A DNA stretch of 64,000 bases, from contig OX442323.1 of the NCBI GenBank assembly GCA_949358305.1, forward strand, positions 1,984,001-2,048,000, read 5' to 3'. The stretch comes from Strigamia acuminata. Its lineage: Eukaryota; Arthropoda; Chilopoda; Geophilomorpha; Linotaeniidae. A model generated the notes under the pieces. The model worked only from the letters and a program-made list of their open reading frames with translations, did not search any database and had not been told where the DNA came from. Shown in pieces: positions 24,008 to 34,157 of the stretch; the stretch's first letter is position 1, and the number at the start of each line of letters is the position of its first letter. A program made the position numbers and the translations under genes.

Positions 24008-24453
24008 ATTAATAAGAAAAACATTAAAAACACAAGTTTTAATAAGAAAAACATTAAAAAACACAAGTTTTAATAAGAAAAACATTAAAAAACACAAGTT
24101 TTAATAAGAAAAACATTAAAAAACACAAGTTTTAATAAGAAAAACATTAAAAAACACAAGTTTTAATAAGAAAAACATTAAAAAACACAAGTTTTAATAA
24201 GAAAAACATTAAAAAACACAAGTTTTAATAAGAAAAACATTAAAAAACACAAGTTTTAATAAGAAAAACATTAAAAAACACAAGTTTTAATAAGAAAAAC
24301 ATTAAAAAACACAAGTTTTAATAAGAAAAACATTAAAAAACACAAGTTTTAATAAGAAAAACATTAAAAAACACAAGTTTTAATAAGAAAAACATTAAAA
24401 ACACAAGTTTTAATAAGAAAAACATTAAAAACACAAGTTTTAATAAGACAAAC
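24008..24453. repeat. 31-bp minisatellite, left part, interrupted by the LTR element
   Basis: About 14 almost identical copies of TAATAAGAAAAACATTAAAA followed by AACACAAGTTT. The first and the last two or three copies differ by one A. The LTR element begins immediately after the last copy and the array resumes beyond it. Confidence 0.95.
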
Positions 24454-25613
24454 TGTAGTGACCCTAGTGGTCACTAGATGAAGAACAGAAATGTGTCTGG
24501 AAATATTTTATATATTTCATATTTTTATTTGAGTTTATTTTTTATGCCTGAACAGGAAGTCTGGCATAACTTGAAGACATGAGGGTGGTTGCCAGGGCAA
24601 CCAGCCCATGAGCTTCCTGTAACAGGAAATGCTTCCTGCAGAGAATGAGAAAAAATCTTCAGTCCGAAATCAACTTTGAGAGCAACAAGTCACAAAATCT
24701 ACCCTGGGAAAATACAATTCTTCAAGTGGATTTGGTGAAAGATTGCCTGAGTATTTAGACTCCTTCTTGCAAATTGCTAAAGCAGTTTTGAGATGTTCTT
24801 GAGTATTGAGACTCATTTCTTACAATAACATAAAGTTATTGTGGGAGTTCTTGCTACTGTGTACATCCAGTAGTGGGAAATTTATCTTGCTGATTGAGCA
24901 TATTCTTCAGTGGGATTTTCATCTTGCCAAGCAGCCATTGTTTGGAGAGATCATCATTCTTGCCAAGCAGCCATTGTTTGGATGAGAAATCCTCATTGGG
25001 AAATTTGTCCCAGTCAACATAAAGCGGAATTTGCCGCAACCACGGAGTCATCAAGGAAGAAGAGTCGGAATTGTGTCCGAATCTGTTGCGAGTTTTGAGA
25101 GAGAAGAAACGGAATTGTGTCCGAGTTCAAGTCACCAAGAATTCGGAAATTTGTCCGGTTTAACCAGGAATGAACATCGTGAGTAAAGAGTGAAGTTTGG
25201 ACGCCGTTTTGAGGTTTGGAGCGGGCATTGAGGTCCGAGAGCGAGTATCGAGGTCCGAGAGCGAGCGTCGAGTGAAGAACGAGGTTCGAGAGCGAGCGTC
25301 GAGTGAAGAACGAAATTCGAGAGCGAGCGACAAGCCATCGCCGCTATTTTGTATTATTTTCGCCATTTCACCTTCAATTATTATTACTTTTACCTTTAAT
25401 TCCTATTATTTAATTGTATTTTACTATTAGTTTATTCAAGCCAAGAATAAATCTTTTTCCTTTATTTAAGAACTAATTAGTGATTATTTCTTCTTTGATT
25501 AGTCAGTTAAGATTTTAGAGTTGAGTTTTAGTAGAATTTTGATAAGTCCCGATGCGGCACCAATGAGAAAGAAATTTCACTATTATTTTATAGTGAAATT
25601 TGAGCTCATTACA
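24454..25613 (+). repeat. 5' LTR
   Basis: It starts TGTAGTGACC and ends GCTCATTACA. It holds two perfect dyads: TAGTGACC-N5-GGTCACTA (24456-24476) and GGTTGCC-NN-GGCAACC (24587-24602). A CG-rich direct-repeat block of GAGGTCCGAGAGCGAG type is at about 25228-25335 and AATAAA is at 25446-25451. The extra 44 bp at 25081-25124 end with a second copy of the 14-mer GGAATTGTGTCCGA. The transcription start is not identified. Confidence 0.93.
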
Positions 25614-25876
25614 CTTGGGGGCCTGGGCCTGAAAGATTTGAACCTTAACAACTTTTATTTAGTTGAGGGACCTAATTTGTTTGGAAAATTGTTTTGTGAT
25701 AGGTTAATTAGATTGAGGAACTTCTATTTTTTGATTTGTAGTAAGAATAGGTGTGAATTTTTTTTTTTTTGGTTCTCAAACAAAAAAGGGGGAAAATGGT
25801 TAACAGAGTTTAGAAGATATTTTTCTAAGTTAAACTATTTCTTTCTTCATTATCCTATCTACTAAAAATTAACATC
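25614..25876 (+). other. Untranslated leader of the LTR element
   Basis: A 263-bp segment between the LTR and the ORF start, without long frames continuous with the ORF. A purine tract AAAAAAGGGGGAAAATGG at 25782-25799 resembles the two polypurine tracts further on. Packaging signals might be expected here but none can be recognised. Confidence 0.5.
25616..25633 (+). other. Candidate primer-binding site
   Basis: Two bases after the 5' LTR lies TGGGGGCCTGGGCCTGAA. A tRNA-primed site must begin with TGG, complementary to the CCA tail, and this does. The first seven bases equal those of the tRNA-Pro-type site TGGGGGC, but the rest does not match well, so the primer tRNA is uncertain. Confidence 0.35.
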
Positions 25877-28800
25877 ATGTCTGATCATCATAAGAAACAA
25901 GTACAAAGACCAACCATGGAAGTTCAACAATCATCATTGCGATTGAAAAGATATAGTTTGCCACCACATTTGGGATTGTTACACCACACAGAAGATATGT
26001 CGTCTCCGATTGCCATTAAGAACACAGATGACAGAAAACATTCCAAGATTGTTCAACGGGATCAAGAAAATTTTTTCCAAGATTTTACAATCAAGATGGC
26101 TGACCACCAACTACAAGCCAGCCAGAGTAGAAGTGGTACATTAACAATCCATAAGACACGGCAATCAAGAGATAAAAATGAAATGCGTCATTCTTCTTCA
26201 CCACAGAACTATCAAAGAAGATGCGATCAACGAGATCAGGATATACCAAAATACGACATTCGATATGATAACCGAAATGATTCGGGACTTGATAGTCGAA
26301 GCGAAGTTAATCAAAGAAAAGAAGAACATGGTCCTTCTACGTCACGAGAACGTTCGCTCAAAGACGATTTCCGCCAATACGAGGACTTCCAGTCGCGAAA
26401 TGAGTCGCACTACCGTGACAAAGAGTGTCAACAAGAGGACTCACATTCGCGAAACGAGTCGCGTTATTGTTGCGAATCACGTCAACGCGAAAATTCAGAT
26501 CCGCGAAATGAGTCGCATTATCATGACGAAATTTGCCACAGAAGTGAATCACGTTTTAAGAACAACTCACGTCCAAACGAGGACTCAAATCAGCGAAATG
26601 AGTCGCGTTATCAGGACGAAGCCCGCCAGAAAAGTGAATCACATTTCAAAGACAAAGCGTGTCAGCAAAACGAGTATGGTTACTCTTATCGAAATGAGTC
26701 GTATAACTTTGGTTCACCAGCAAACGCAATAAAAGAACAAGAATTCGTCTTGAAACAAACGGATGAAAGTCTAGCAAAATCTCCCTCGAGTTCCCAGGAA
26801 TCAGTGGATTTAACAATGCAAACAGTGCAATCACCAAAACAATGCGTACCACGTGCCACATGTCAAAAGTGTTTATTGCTAAATCGCGCAAGATTCTCAC
26901 CCAGTTGCAGGACCGACTTGACACAGTTGAAAAGAATAATTTCGCCAACACGTCTCAAGCTGCGAGAAGTACAAGACCGGATGCTAGACATTACGCATGA
27001 AGCATGTTATTGCCACATAAATGAACCAATGTCCCACGAGGAATATGCTGCATGGATAGCTGCGGCGAATGATCGAGATCAGCGGAGGGAATGTTACAGA
27101 TTAGAAGAGCAAAAACTACAGGAACAATTACTTGTGGAAGAGCGCAAGGAACGTGAAACCAAATTGGACAATAAACTCGCGCAAATAAGAATGGAGCTTG
27201 AAATACGCGAAACACAAAATAAATTCGAAGCCAACAAAGTACAATCACGAAGACATTACGTATCGCGCACCACATCTCCAGTACGTTCATTATCTGAAAA
27301 TGTAAAATCCATTCCACGAAGCAAAAGCGATCTCACGAAATTGTTGTTCGAAGAACCAATCAAAATAACCGAAGAAAGAGGTTGTTTAATAAAGGCGGAT
27401 AAGAAGACTTCGACCAGAAAATCAGTTGACAGCACGGCATTATCAGCAGTACGCTCGCCAACCCGACTTAAATTACAAGAAGTACGTCGCCGTTTACAGA
27501 CCGAAACTAGAGACAGTCCTGCAGAGACGAAACGTCAATCCAGAGATGACCAGAAAATTTTAAGATATGGGACCAGTGCTGAGGTAACCACAAGGAAAAG
27601 ACACAACTCACCAGTGGACTTAAGGTTTTCTGAAGTTGCCAAAAAATTGTCATTGCCAGTAGCAATGGATGCAGTCAAGAAGGCATTAAAAAGGTTATCT
27701 ACATCTGGTGAAGAAACAGAAACAATGTCTGAATCGAGGAAAAGCTTAATTCTAGAAATGAAAACATTTTCGATTAATTTTGCAAAAAAGACACCTTCTG
27801 AAAAAATGGAAAAGATTGACAGCTTTAATCAAGCACTCGTCGTAGAAGGGAAGACAATGGAATCATCATTGCATGTTGAAAACGAAAATTTTCCTAAAGC
27901 ATCTCCACCAGCTCAGGAAGACGCAAAGAAGTCAAAACCAGATCCACAAGAGCTGCGGTACATGGCACATTCACGGTGTCCACCAGTTAGGAATACAGCA
28001 AGTGTCATGCATCAGTCGAAAGTTGAACAGTCAATTACGGATTCAACAGGAAATGCAGTAAAGCGAGGAAATGACGATACAAAATATCGTAGAGATAATA
28101 ACCAAACCTCAACACCTGCTCAGAAGAAAATGTTATTTGATGTCATGGACAAGCAGAACCTCCAACAACCAGATGACATCAGAATGTCCACAGCAAACAG
28201 AGAACTTGGCCAAACACAAGTTGACACATGTATGGCAGGCTGGCCAAACGAAAATGATCGTCACCATCAAAGATCAATCAATTTCGAAAATTTCAATGAC
28301 CAAAAAACAGCCATAGATGGTAGACAACAAAAAGAAAAAAGTGTGCAAAGTGCAGAAGACACACGACATGCAGAAGACACACAGGTTGTTGAAAATACAG
28401 GAATTACACAAAGTGCGTCCAAATCGAACAAAATGCAAGCTCACAAAAATGCGCAACCTCTACAGGATACACAAAATTCTGATGATAAGAAGAACCAAGA
28501 TGATGCACAGATTGCAGAAAAAATTATCGAATCGGACACAGAAAATTTGATTTTTGAAAACTTAGAAGAAAATCCATTGCTTTTTCCAAAAAGTGTAGAT
28601 TTTGAAACTGATGAACAAGTTCAACCATTTCCAAAAAAGGGGGGAAGAGTGATGGAAAAAGAGAAAAAGAATCAAAATTCATCCAGGAATCCTAGAAAAT
28701 CAGAAAATAAATGTCTGGTTCGAGAAACGAAAATTGTTCGAAAACAACTTCGAAAAGTGATCAAACGACTGACAGATAATGTAATGTTACAAGATTCCAC

Positions 28801-30169
28801 GTTTTCACCGAAATTATGTCGGCAGAATTCAGAGTGGCCCTCCAAATATTTCATCATGGCTCTGAAGAACATACTGGAAAATATAACTTCTGAGGACCTA
28901 CAGGAAGTGAAAATTTTGATCAAAAATTGTTATCAGCGACTGGATTTGGCAAATGAAACTCAAGACACCAAAGAAAAAGTGGAGAAGCTGCCAAAGAAAA
29001 GAATCCAAGCTAAACAGCAATTGATTCAATTAGAGGAAAGGTCTGAAGTTAAACTGGTAGAAACAATCCAAACATCTGGAGATACAAGGAGTGAACATGA
29101 AAATGAAAAACCTCTACAAACAGATGATTACAAGATGCTTTGCAGTAAACAGCATACAAATACAGGATTGAAAGGACGACCAGAAAATCAAGATTGCCAA
29201 GTATTAACATCAATTGGTCAAATTGAAAAACAAGGTCCACGACCAACAGAAAAAGAAAACAGAATTTTGGAAAAAACTTTGCAGAGAATTGACTTGAAGC
29301 AACACAACACTCAATCAATTGAGTTACCAAAATTTGCTGCCAGCTCAATCACAACTGAAAACATTTCAAAAATTAATTTATTGGAAAAGCAACCAAATCA
29401 AATAATCCAAGTTGATCAACACTTCATGGAGTCCAGTGAAGTTAAAACTGCAATGAAGCTTAGTTACGCAAGCTACACTGAATCAACTGACCTACAGAAA
29501 CATATTGTCAGTGCAGTTGCAATTGGAAATAAGTCCAAGATTAATTTTTCAGATACTGTTAAAAAATCTGATTGTAGCAATTCAGACAGCAGAGCTACAG
29601 TGCCCACTACAGTTACAATTAAGAGTACATCTGAAGGAAAACAGCCAGTTGCAAGTTTTTTATTGGAGGAGTTCAGAATTCAACATGTAGATTTGCCAAA
29701 CACTCAACCGGAAATCCAGAAGCAGTGGCTTGAAATTGAGAAGATTGCAGGGAATAAAATCACATTAATGGAAAGCAAAAAGCCATTGAATTTTGAAGCA
29801 ACAAACGCATCAGCTGTGCAACAACAATTAGTGGCGACAACACCAGAAATGAATGTTAAAACTCAGAATGATCGAGCTGACTCAGGCAAAGTTTTGCAAG
29901 ATGCCTGTTTCAGATCATTTGAACACACAACTGAAAATCAATTGCCTGTTCGAGCCAACTGGACCGGTCACTTGAAGGAAGCTGCCGGAAGAAGCGGATG
30001 GCAGGATTTCAGTCCTGGGAGCGGGACACCATCTGCAATTGCTGGACAGAATCAATCGGTTACGACAAGGAATGATTCAACGAAATCCCAAGACAAACTG
30101 AAGTTTTCGGTCTCCGAATCTGAAATCCCCATCAAGGACTTCGCCTCGAGGATCGATGATGAGATTTAG
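25877..30169 (+). CDS. Single 1430-residue ORF of the LTR element, function unknown
   Basis: An intact frame from MSDHHKKQVQ to TAG at 30167-30169. It is very hydrophilic and charged, with no signal peptide or membrane segment, so probably a structural or nucleic-acid-binding (Gag-like) protein. This is inference. Visible features: a repeated RNES-[RH]-Y module rich in Arg, Ser, Glu and His at about residues 155-270; a Cys-rich patch with CQKC at 329-332 and CYCH near 377-380; a charged coiled-coil-like stretch at about 385-445 (RLEEQKLQEQLLVEERKERE); and three copies of SP-x2-L-[KR]-[LF]-x-EV at about 356, 527 and 578. The C-terminal half is Gln/Lys/Ser-rich. There are no CCHC knuckles of the usual form and no DTG, YxDD or DDE signatures. 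Codon use is A-rich, unlike the dachsous exon. It could be a diverged gag, or a host-derived ORF captured between LTRs. Confidence 0.8.
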   Translation: MSDHHKKQVQRPTMEVQQSSLRLKRYSLPPHLGLLHHTEDMSSPIAIKNTDDRKHSKIVQRDQENFFQDFTIKMADHQLQASQSRSGTLTIHKTRQSRDKNEMRHSSSPQNYQRRCDQRDQDIPKYDIRYDNRNDSGLDSRSEVNQRKEEHGPSTSRERSLKDDFRQYEDFQSRNESHYRDKECQQEDSHSRNESRYCCESRQRENSDPRNESHYHDEICHRSESRFKNNSRPNEDSNQRNESRYQDEARQKSESHFKDKACQQNEYGYSYRNESYNFGSPANAIKEQEFVLKQTDESLAKSPSSSQESVDLTMQTVQSPKQCVPRATCQKCLLLNRARFSPSCRTDLTQLKRIISPTRLKLREVQDRMLDITHEACYCHINEPMSHEEYAAWIAAANDRDQRRECYRLEEQKLQEQLLVEERKERETKLDNKLAQIRMELEIRETQNKFEANKVQSRRHYVSRTTSPVRSLSENVKSIPRSKSDLTKLLFEEPIKITEERGCLIKADKKTSTRKSVDSTALSAVRSPTRLKLQEVRRRLQTETRDSPAETKRQSRDDQKILRYGTSAEVTTRKRHNSPVDLRFSEVAKKLSLPVAMDAVKKALKRLSTSGEETETMSESRKSLILEMKTFSINFAKKTPSEKMEKIDSFNQALVVEGKTMESSLHVENENFPKASPPAQEDAKKSKPDPQELRYMAHSRCPPVRNTASVMHQSKVEQSITDSTGNAVKRGNDDTKYRRDNNQTSTPAQKKMLFDVMDKQNLQQPDDIRMSTANRELGQTQVDTCMAGWPNENDRHHQRSINFENFNDQKTAIDGRQQKEKSVQSAEDTRHAEDTQVVENTGITQSASKSNKMQAHKNAQPLQDTQNSDDKKNQDDAQIAEKIIESDTENLIFENLEENPLLFPKSVDFETDEQVQPFPKKGGRVMEKEKKNQNSSRNPRKSENKCLVRETKIVRKQLRKVIKRLTDNVMLQDSTFSPKLCRQNSEWPSKYFIMALKNILENITSEDLQEVKILIKNCYQRLDLANETQDTKEKVEKLPKKRIQAKQQLIQLEERSEVKLVETIQTSGDTRSEHENEKPLQTDDYKMLCSKQHTNTGLKGRPENQDCQVLTSIGQIEKQGPRPTEKENRILEKTLQRIDLKQHNTQSIELPKFAASSITTENISKINLLEKQPNQIIQVDQHFMESSEVKTAMKLSYASYTESTDLQKHIVSAVAIGNKSKINFSDTVKKSDCSNSDSRATVPTTVTIKSTSEGKQPVASFLLEEFRIQHVDLPNTQPEIQKQWLEIEKIAGNKITLMESKKPLNFEATNASAVQQQLVATTPEMNVKTQNDRADSGKVLQDACFRSFEHTTENQLPVRANWTGHLKEAAGRSGWQDFSPGSGTPSAIAGQNQSVTTRNDSTKSQDKLKFSVSESEIPIKDFASRIDDEI
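28633..28649 (+). other. Internal (central-type) polypurine tract
   Basis: A 17-base purine run, AAAAAAGGGGGGAAGAG, lies inside the ORF. Bases 28634-28647 are identical to the 14-base tract before the 3' LTR. It is read in frame as KKGGR. In lentiviruses and some LTR retrotransposons such a second tract primes an extra plus strand. That role is inferred here from sequence identity only. Confidence 0.6.
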
Positions 30170-30191
30170 AGAAGTTAGGAACTAACTTCCT

Positions 30192-30205
30192 AAAAAGGGG
30201 GGAAG
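30192..30205 (+). other. 3' polypurine tract
   Basis: AAAAAGGGGGGAAG directly abuts the TG of the 3' LTR at 30206, the expected position of the plus-strand primer. It lies 22 bases after the ORF stop. Confidence 0.85.
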
Positions 30206-31321
30206 TGTAGTGACCCTAGTGGTCACTAGATGAAGAACAGAAATGTGTCTGGAAATATTTTATATATTTCATATTTTTATTTGAGTTTATTTTTTATGCC
30301 TGAACAGGAAGTCTGGCATAACTTGAAGACATGAGGGTGGTTGCCAGGGCAACCAGCCCATGAGCTTCCTGTAACAGGAAATGCTTCCTGCAGAGAATGA
30401 GAAAAAATCTTCAGTCCGAAATCAACTTTGAGAGCAACAAGTCACAAAATCTACCCTGGGAAAATACAATTCTTCAAGTGGATTTGGTGAAAGATTGCCT
30501 GAGTATTTAGACTCCTTCTTGCAAATTGCTAAAGCAGTTTTGAGATGTTCTTGAGTATTGAGACTCATTTCTTACAATAACATAAAGTTATTGTGGGAGT
30601 TCTTGCTACTGTGTACATCCAGTAGTGGGAAATTTATCTTGCTGATTGAGCATATTCATCAGTGGGATTTTCATCTTGCCAAGCAGCCATTGTTTGGAGA
30701 GATCATCATTCTTGCCAAGCAGCCATTGTTTGGATGAGAAATCCTCATTGGGAAATTTGTCCCAGTCAACATAAAGCGGAATTTGCCGCAACCACGGAGT
30801 CATCAAGGAAGAAGAGTCGGAATTGTGTCCGAGTTCAAGTCACCAAGAATTCGGAAATTTGTCCGGTTTAACCAGGAATGAACATCGTGAGTAAAGAGTG
30901 AAGTTTGGACGCCGTTTTGAGGTTTGGAGCGGGCATTGAGGTCCGAGAGCGAGTATCGAGGTCCGAGAGCGAGCGTCGAGTGAAGAACGAGGTTCGAGAG
31001 CGAGCGTCGAGTGAAGAACGAAATTCGAGAGCGAGCGACAAGCCATCGCCGCTATTTTGTATTATTTTCGCCATTTCACCTTCAATTATTATTACTTTTA
31101 CCTTTAATTCCTATTATTTAATTGTATTTTACTATTAGTTTATTCAAGCCAAGAATAAATCTTTTTCCTTTATTTAAGAACTAATTAGTGATTATTTCTT
31201 CTTTGATTAGTCAGTTAAGATTTTAGAGTTGAGTTTTAGTAGAATTTTGATAAGTCCCGATGCGGCACCAATGAGAAAGAAATTTCACTATTATTTTATA
31301 GTGAAATTTGAGCTCATTACA
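30206..31321 (+). repeat. 3' LTR
   Basis: Same content as the 5' LTR with dyads at 30208-30228 and 30339-30354 and AATAAA at 31154-31159. It lacks the 44 bp found in the 5' LTR. Since that segment is bounded by 14-bp direct repeats in the 5' copy, a deletion by slippage or recombination in this LTR is the simplest explanation. Confidence 0.93.
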
Positions 31322-31424
31322 AAACATTAAAAAACACAAATTTTAATAAAGAAAACATTAAAAAACACAAGTTTTAATAAGAAAAACATAAAAAACACAA
31401 GGTTTAATAAGGAAAGCATTAGTT
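31322..31424. repeat. 31-bp minisatellite, right part
   Basis: Three or four increasingly degenerate copies of the same AACATTAAAAAACACAAGTT unit as on the left of the element. This shows that the element split the array, near its right end. Confidence 0.9.
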
Positions 31425-34093
31425 TAGTGTTCTAGTTAATCATTTCATTCATAGTCTTTATTTGGAAGCTAAAAATGAGATTTTCCCCCATCCTGTCTTA
31501 GTTTAGTGGCGTCACCAACGACCCTAATATTCTATCGGTTTGCCCCATTATTATTTTTGGCCTACATGGCCAGATCCAGGTGAAATCGAGTGTTATAGAA
31601 AAATAATAAGCATGAAATAGATTTTTTGCAATTAATTACTAACATGTCTCACTACTGAGAAATGAATGCACTGCAGTCTGCAATTAAGTAAAGGAACAAA
31701 AAAAGAAACATATTTTATAAGTAAAATAGATTCGATTCATGTTATACACAGTGAACATGTGTTACAGCGGGAGGTAATTACAGTGGAATGGTCCGAAAAC
31801 ATTATAACGGGATGTCCATCTGAAAGAAGCCTTCAGAAATTTGATTTATTGTCATAGGTGTTTCCAATAGATGGAAAAAATGGCACGAATCTCTGAAGGA
31901 AAAGAAAGGTCACGCATTAATCTAGGTAACCTTAGACCAGATAAGCGTAAAATAATTATTAACTCATAGAGTTGAATGTGTATAAAGATTTGCGAATCGA
32001 CCTTGCAGGGAAATTGGAATTGGAATTGGTGAGAATAAAAGCTTATTGATTTGTATGCAAAAATCAAGGTAAACTTCTCTGCAATGCCATATACAAGTGC
32101 CAGTGTTCTAAAACTACAAGAGAAAAATCAACCAAAATGGGAAATCTTCAAAGAACGACCAACAGTTGAAGTGGATGTAGGCTTTGCCATCGATAAGTTG
32201 TGGATATCCACAAGAAAAAAAGGTTATTAAGAATTGTGTCCGGACATATTCTTCTTAATTGTGGTACCGAGTCCTCTCACTATACCAAGTCATGTTAAGG
32301 ATGTACGGCTGTTTGGATAGTGCTGTGTCCGGTCCGGACCACACTGCATTCAAAAATAAAAATACTTGTGTTTTAACAATTTTAGTTTAAGTGTATTTTA
32401 AGTTTTTCTCATTGAAGTCACTACAAAATCTCGAAGAATAAGAATTGTTGTGTGTAGCATACCCCATGGTACACGTAAGAGTATTGTAGACTTGTATTGC
32501 GGACCCACCATCCAGATTACAATTTGTTGAGTACCGCAAGATTAGTTTAGACGGCATTTGTTCAGTCAGTTGGCACATTTCCATTTACCGCAGCATTCCA
32601 ATACCGGTAAAGGATTTCATGACATGATTTATATCTGAAAATGTAGAAAGGGAGATTGGGGTTTGCTTTCCGCTGGAAACGAGAATGAGATAAGCTTTTG
32701 TCTTTTTTAATGGATTCCAACCCTGAGGAATTAGAGATACATGTTTCATTTATATATCGGCGCAGCATGTGCGTGGAAGTTTGAAAATGGTTTTTTGAAT
32801 TATTTATAGGGGAAATCGAACAAGCGCTGGCATTAGAATGTCTGACTTTATTGTTGGCAAACCTCCAGTGTTGCTTTCGAATAAGACAGTTTTCAATAGG
32901 CTTTGATTAGGCCTCCTTTTTCTATGTAAACCATTCGGGTGGTGACCATTTTGTCATTTCTTTTTATGCATTGTATGCATTCAATGCAAATTGGCCGGAG
33001 CATTCTACATTTCACCATTGACATACTCAAAAGTTCCTAAAATGGATAAGAATATAGACACGACAAAGGAGGTCAAGTTTGACATAATTCGATAGATTTT
33101 CTGAGTTTTCTAATGCAAATGCTTTGGAGAGTTCACCGGATAGGCTTAGAGGCTATCACGTGCTTTTGATAGCTTAATCTCCACCTTCATTTGAAGTTAA
33201 TTATTTACCTGGACCTAAGTTTTCCATAAATATACACGAGTCCTATTTCTGTCTTGCACATGCTAGTGGCTTATCTTGTTTATGAAACTTCTAACTGGTT
33301 TCATTAATAAATCAATAACAAGTCTTAAATATTTCATTGTTTGTAACTTTATTAAGTGCTAAACAAACAGGTGTGTGATTCATGCAGTTGTAGGTGAAGG
33401 ATTAGACCCAAATGAGCCTAGAAGAAATGAATCATAATAGTTTGAATTGAATCGATATTTTGACCCCAATTGGGTTTTTCTCTCTGAAAATTAGGAAAAA
33501 TTGTTCTTGTGTAAAATTACTCGAACGTAAAAGTAGTTGGTAATCGCTGGGTTTACTACAGTGCTACGACGTGTTTACGAATGGTCCGACATTAGTTAAA
33601 AGTAGACACTAGACGGTCATGGACGGTTATTGCACGTTCTCCGATGTACATTCTTATCTCGTGCAGTTAAGCCGTTGTTTTAGTGAAATGGCCATTCATT
33701 AGCAAGTGTGGAGTACAGCTTCTGGGCTCAACTTGATGAAACTATGCTAATGAATTCTTAAGTGTGTTTAATCATTTTTATTGTTTAGATTAAGGCGCTA
33801 TCTGTTTTACTAGAAGGAATTTTAAATGCCAAGTAGTATGCATAGCTTACGCACCATTTAATCTGAGTTATGAGGGGAGTAAGACCATCCATCATGTGAC
33901 TTTAATTCAAAAATCTCAAGATTCAGCCGAGAGATTATTCACCGAAGAGATTGTCAAGCGATGAAAACTCATCTGGAATGAGGATCTGCAAGAAACTTCC
34001 CCTCGACTTTCATCCCCATTTTTTTTTCAATATCCAAGATGTCTTCGGCTTTTGAGGATTACACGCTAATAGCTAACGCGATTAATACATTAA
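31425..34093. other. Intronic stretch, no gene recognised
   Basis: Non-coding. Contains a GTCCGGAC-bearing segment at 32231-32344, described separately. Short frames (60-70 codons) show no similarity or bias. Confidence 0.4.
32231..32344. repeat. Fragment related to the GTCCGGAC element at 48.9 kb
   Basis: It begins near GTGTCCGGACAT (32236-32247) and ends with TCCGGACCACAC at 32333-32344, a 12-base string also found at the right end of the 48864-48981 element. Its two ends are not convincingly inverted repeats, so it may be a rearranged copy. Confidence 0.35.
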
Positions 34094-34157
34094 CTCCTCG
34101 ACTTACGAACGAGTATGGTTCCGAGAAGTTGTTCTTAAGTTGAATTGTTCGTAAGTC
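34094..34157. mobile_element. Short fragment resembling a pogo/Tigger-type inverted-repeat element
   Basis: CTCCTCGACTTACGAACGAG at 34094-34113 and GTTCGTAAGTC at 34147-34157 are inverted copies of the CTTACGAAC motif found in many small mariner/pogo-related elements of animals. Termini and target duplication are not clear. Confidence 0.35.

Larger units (their letters stand above)
24454..31321 (+). mobile_element. Complete young non-autonomous LTR retroelement, 6868 bp
   Basis: The element has two long LTRs (1160 and 1116 bp), TG...CA ends, a 4-bp AAAC target duplication (24450-24453 and 31322-31325), a candidate primer-binding site after the 5' LTR, a 3' polypurine tract directly before the 3' LTR and one long ORF. 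The LTRs are identical by eye except for one T/A substitution (24906 versus 30658) and a 44-bp segment present only in the 5' LTR (25081-25124). This points to very recent insertion. A 4-bp duplication fits Ty3/Gypsy-type integrases. No protease, reverse transcriptase, RNase H or integrase motif is visible, so mobility would depend on an unseen helper. It sits in the sense orientation of dachsous and brings AATAAA signals into the intron. Confidence 0.93.

Noticed and set aside
24008-24453. Regular direct repeats that could suggest a CRISPR array
   Set aside because: The copies are contiguous with no unique spacers and lie in a eukaryotic intron. This is a minisatellite.
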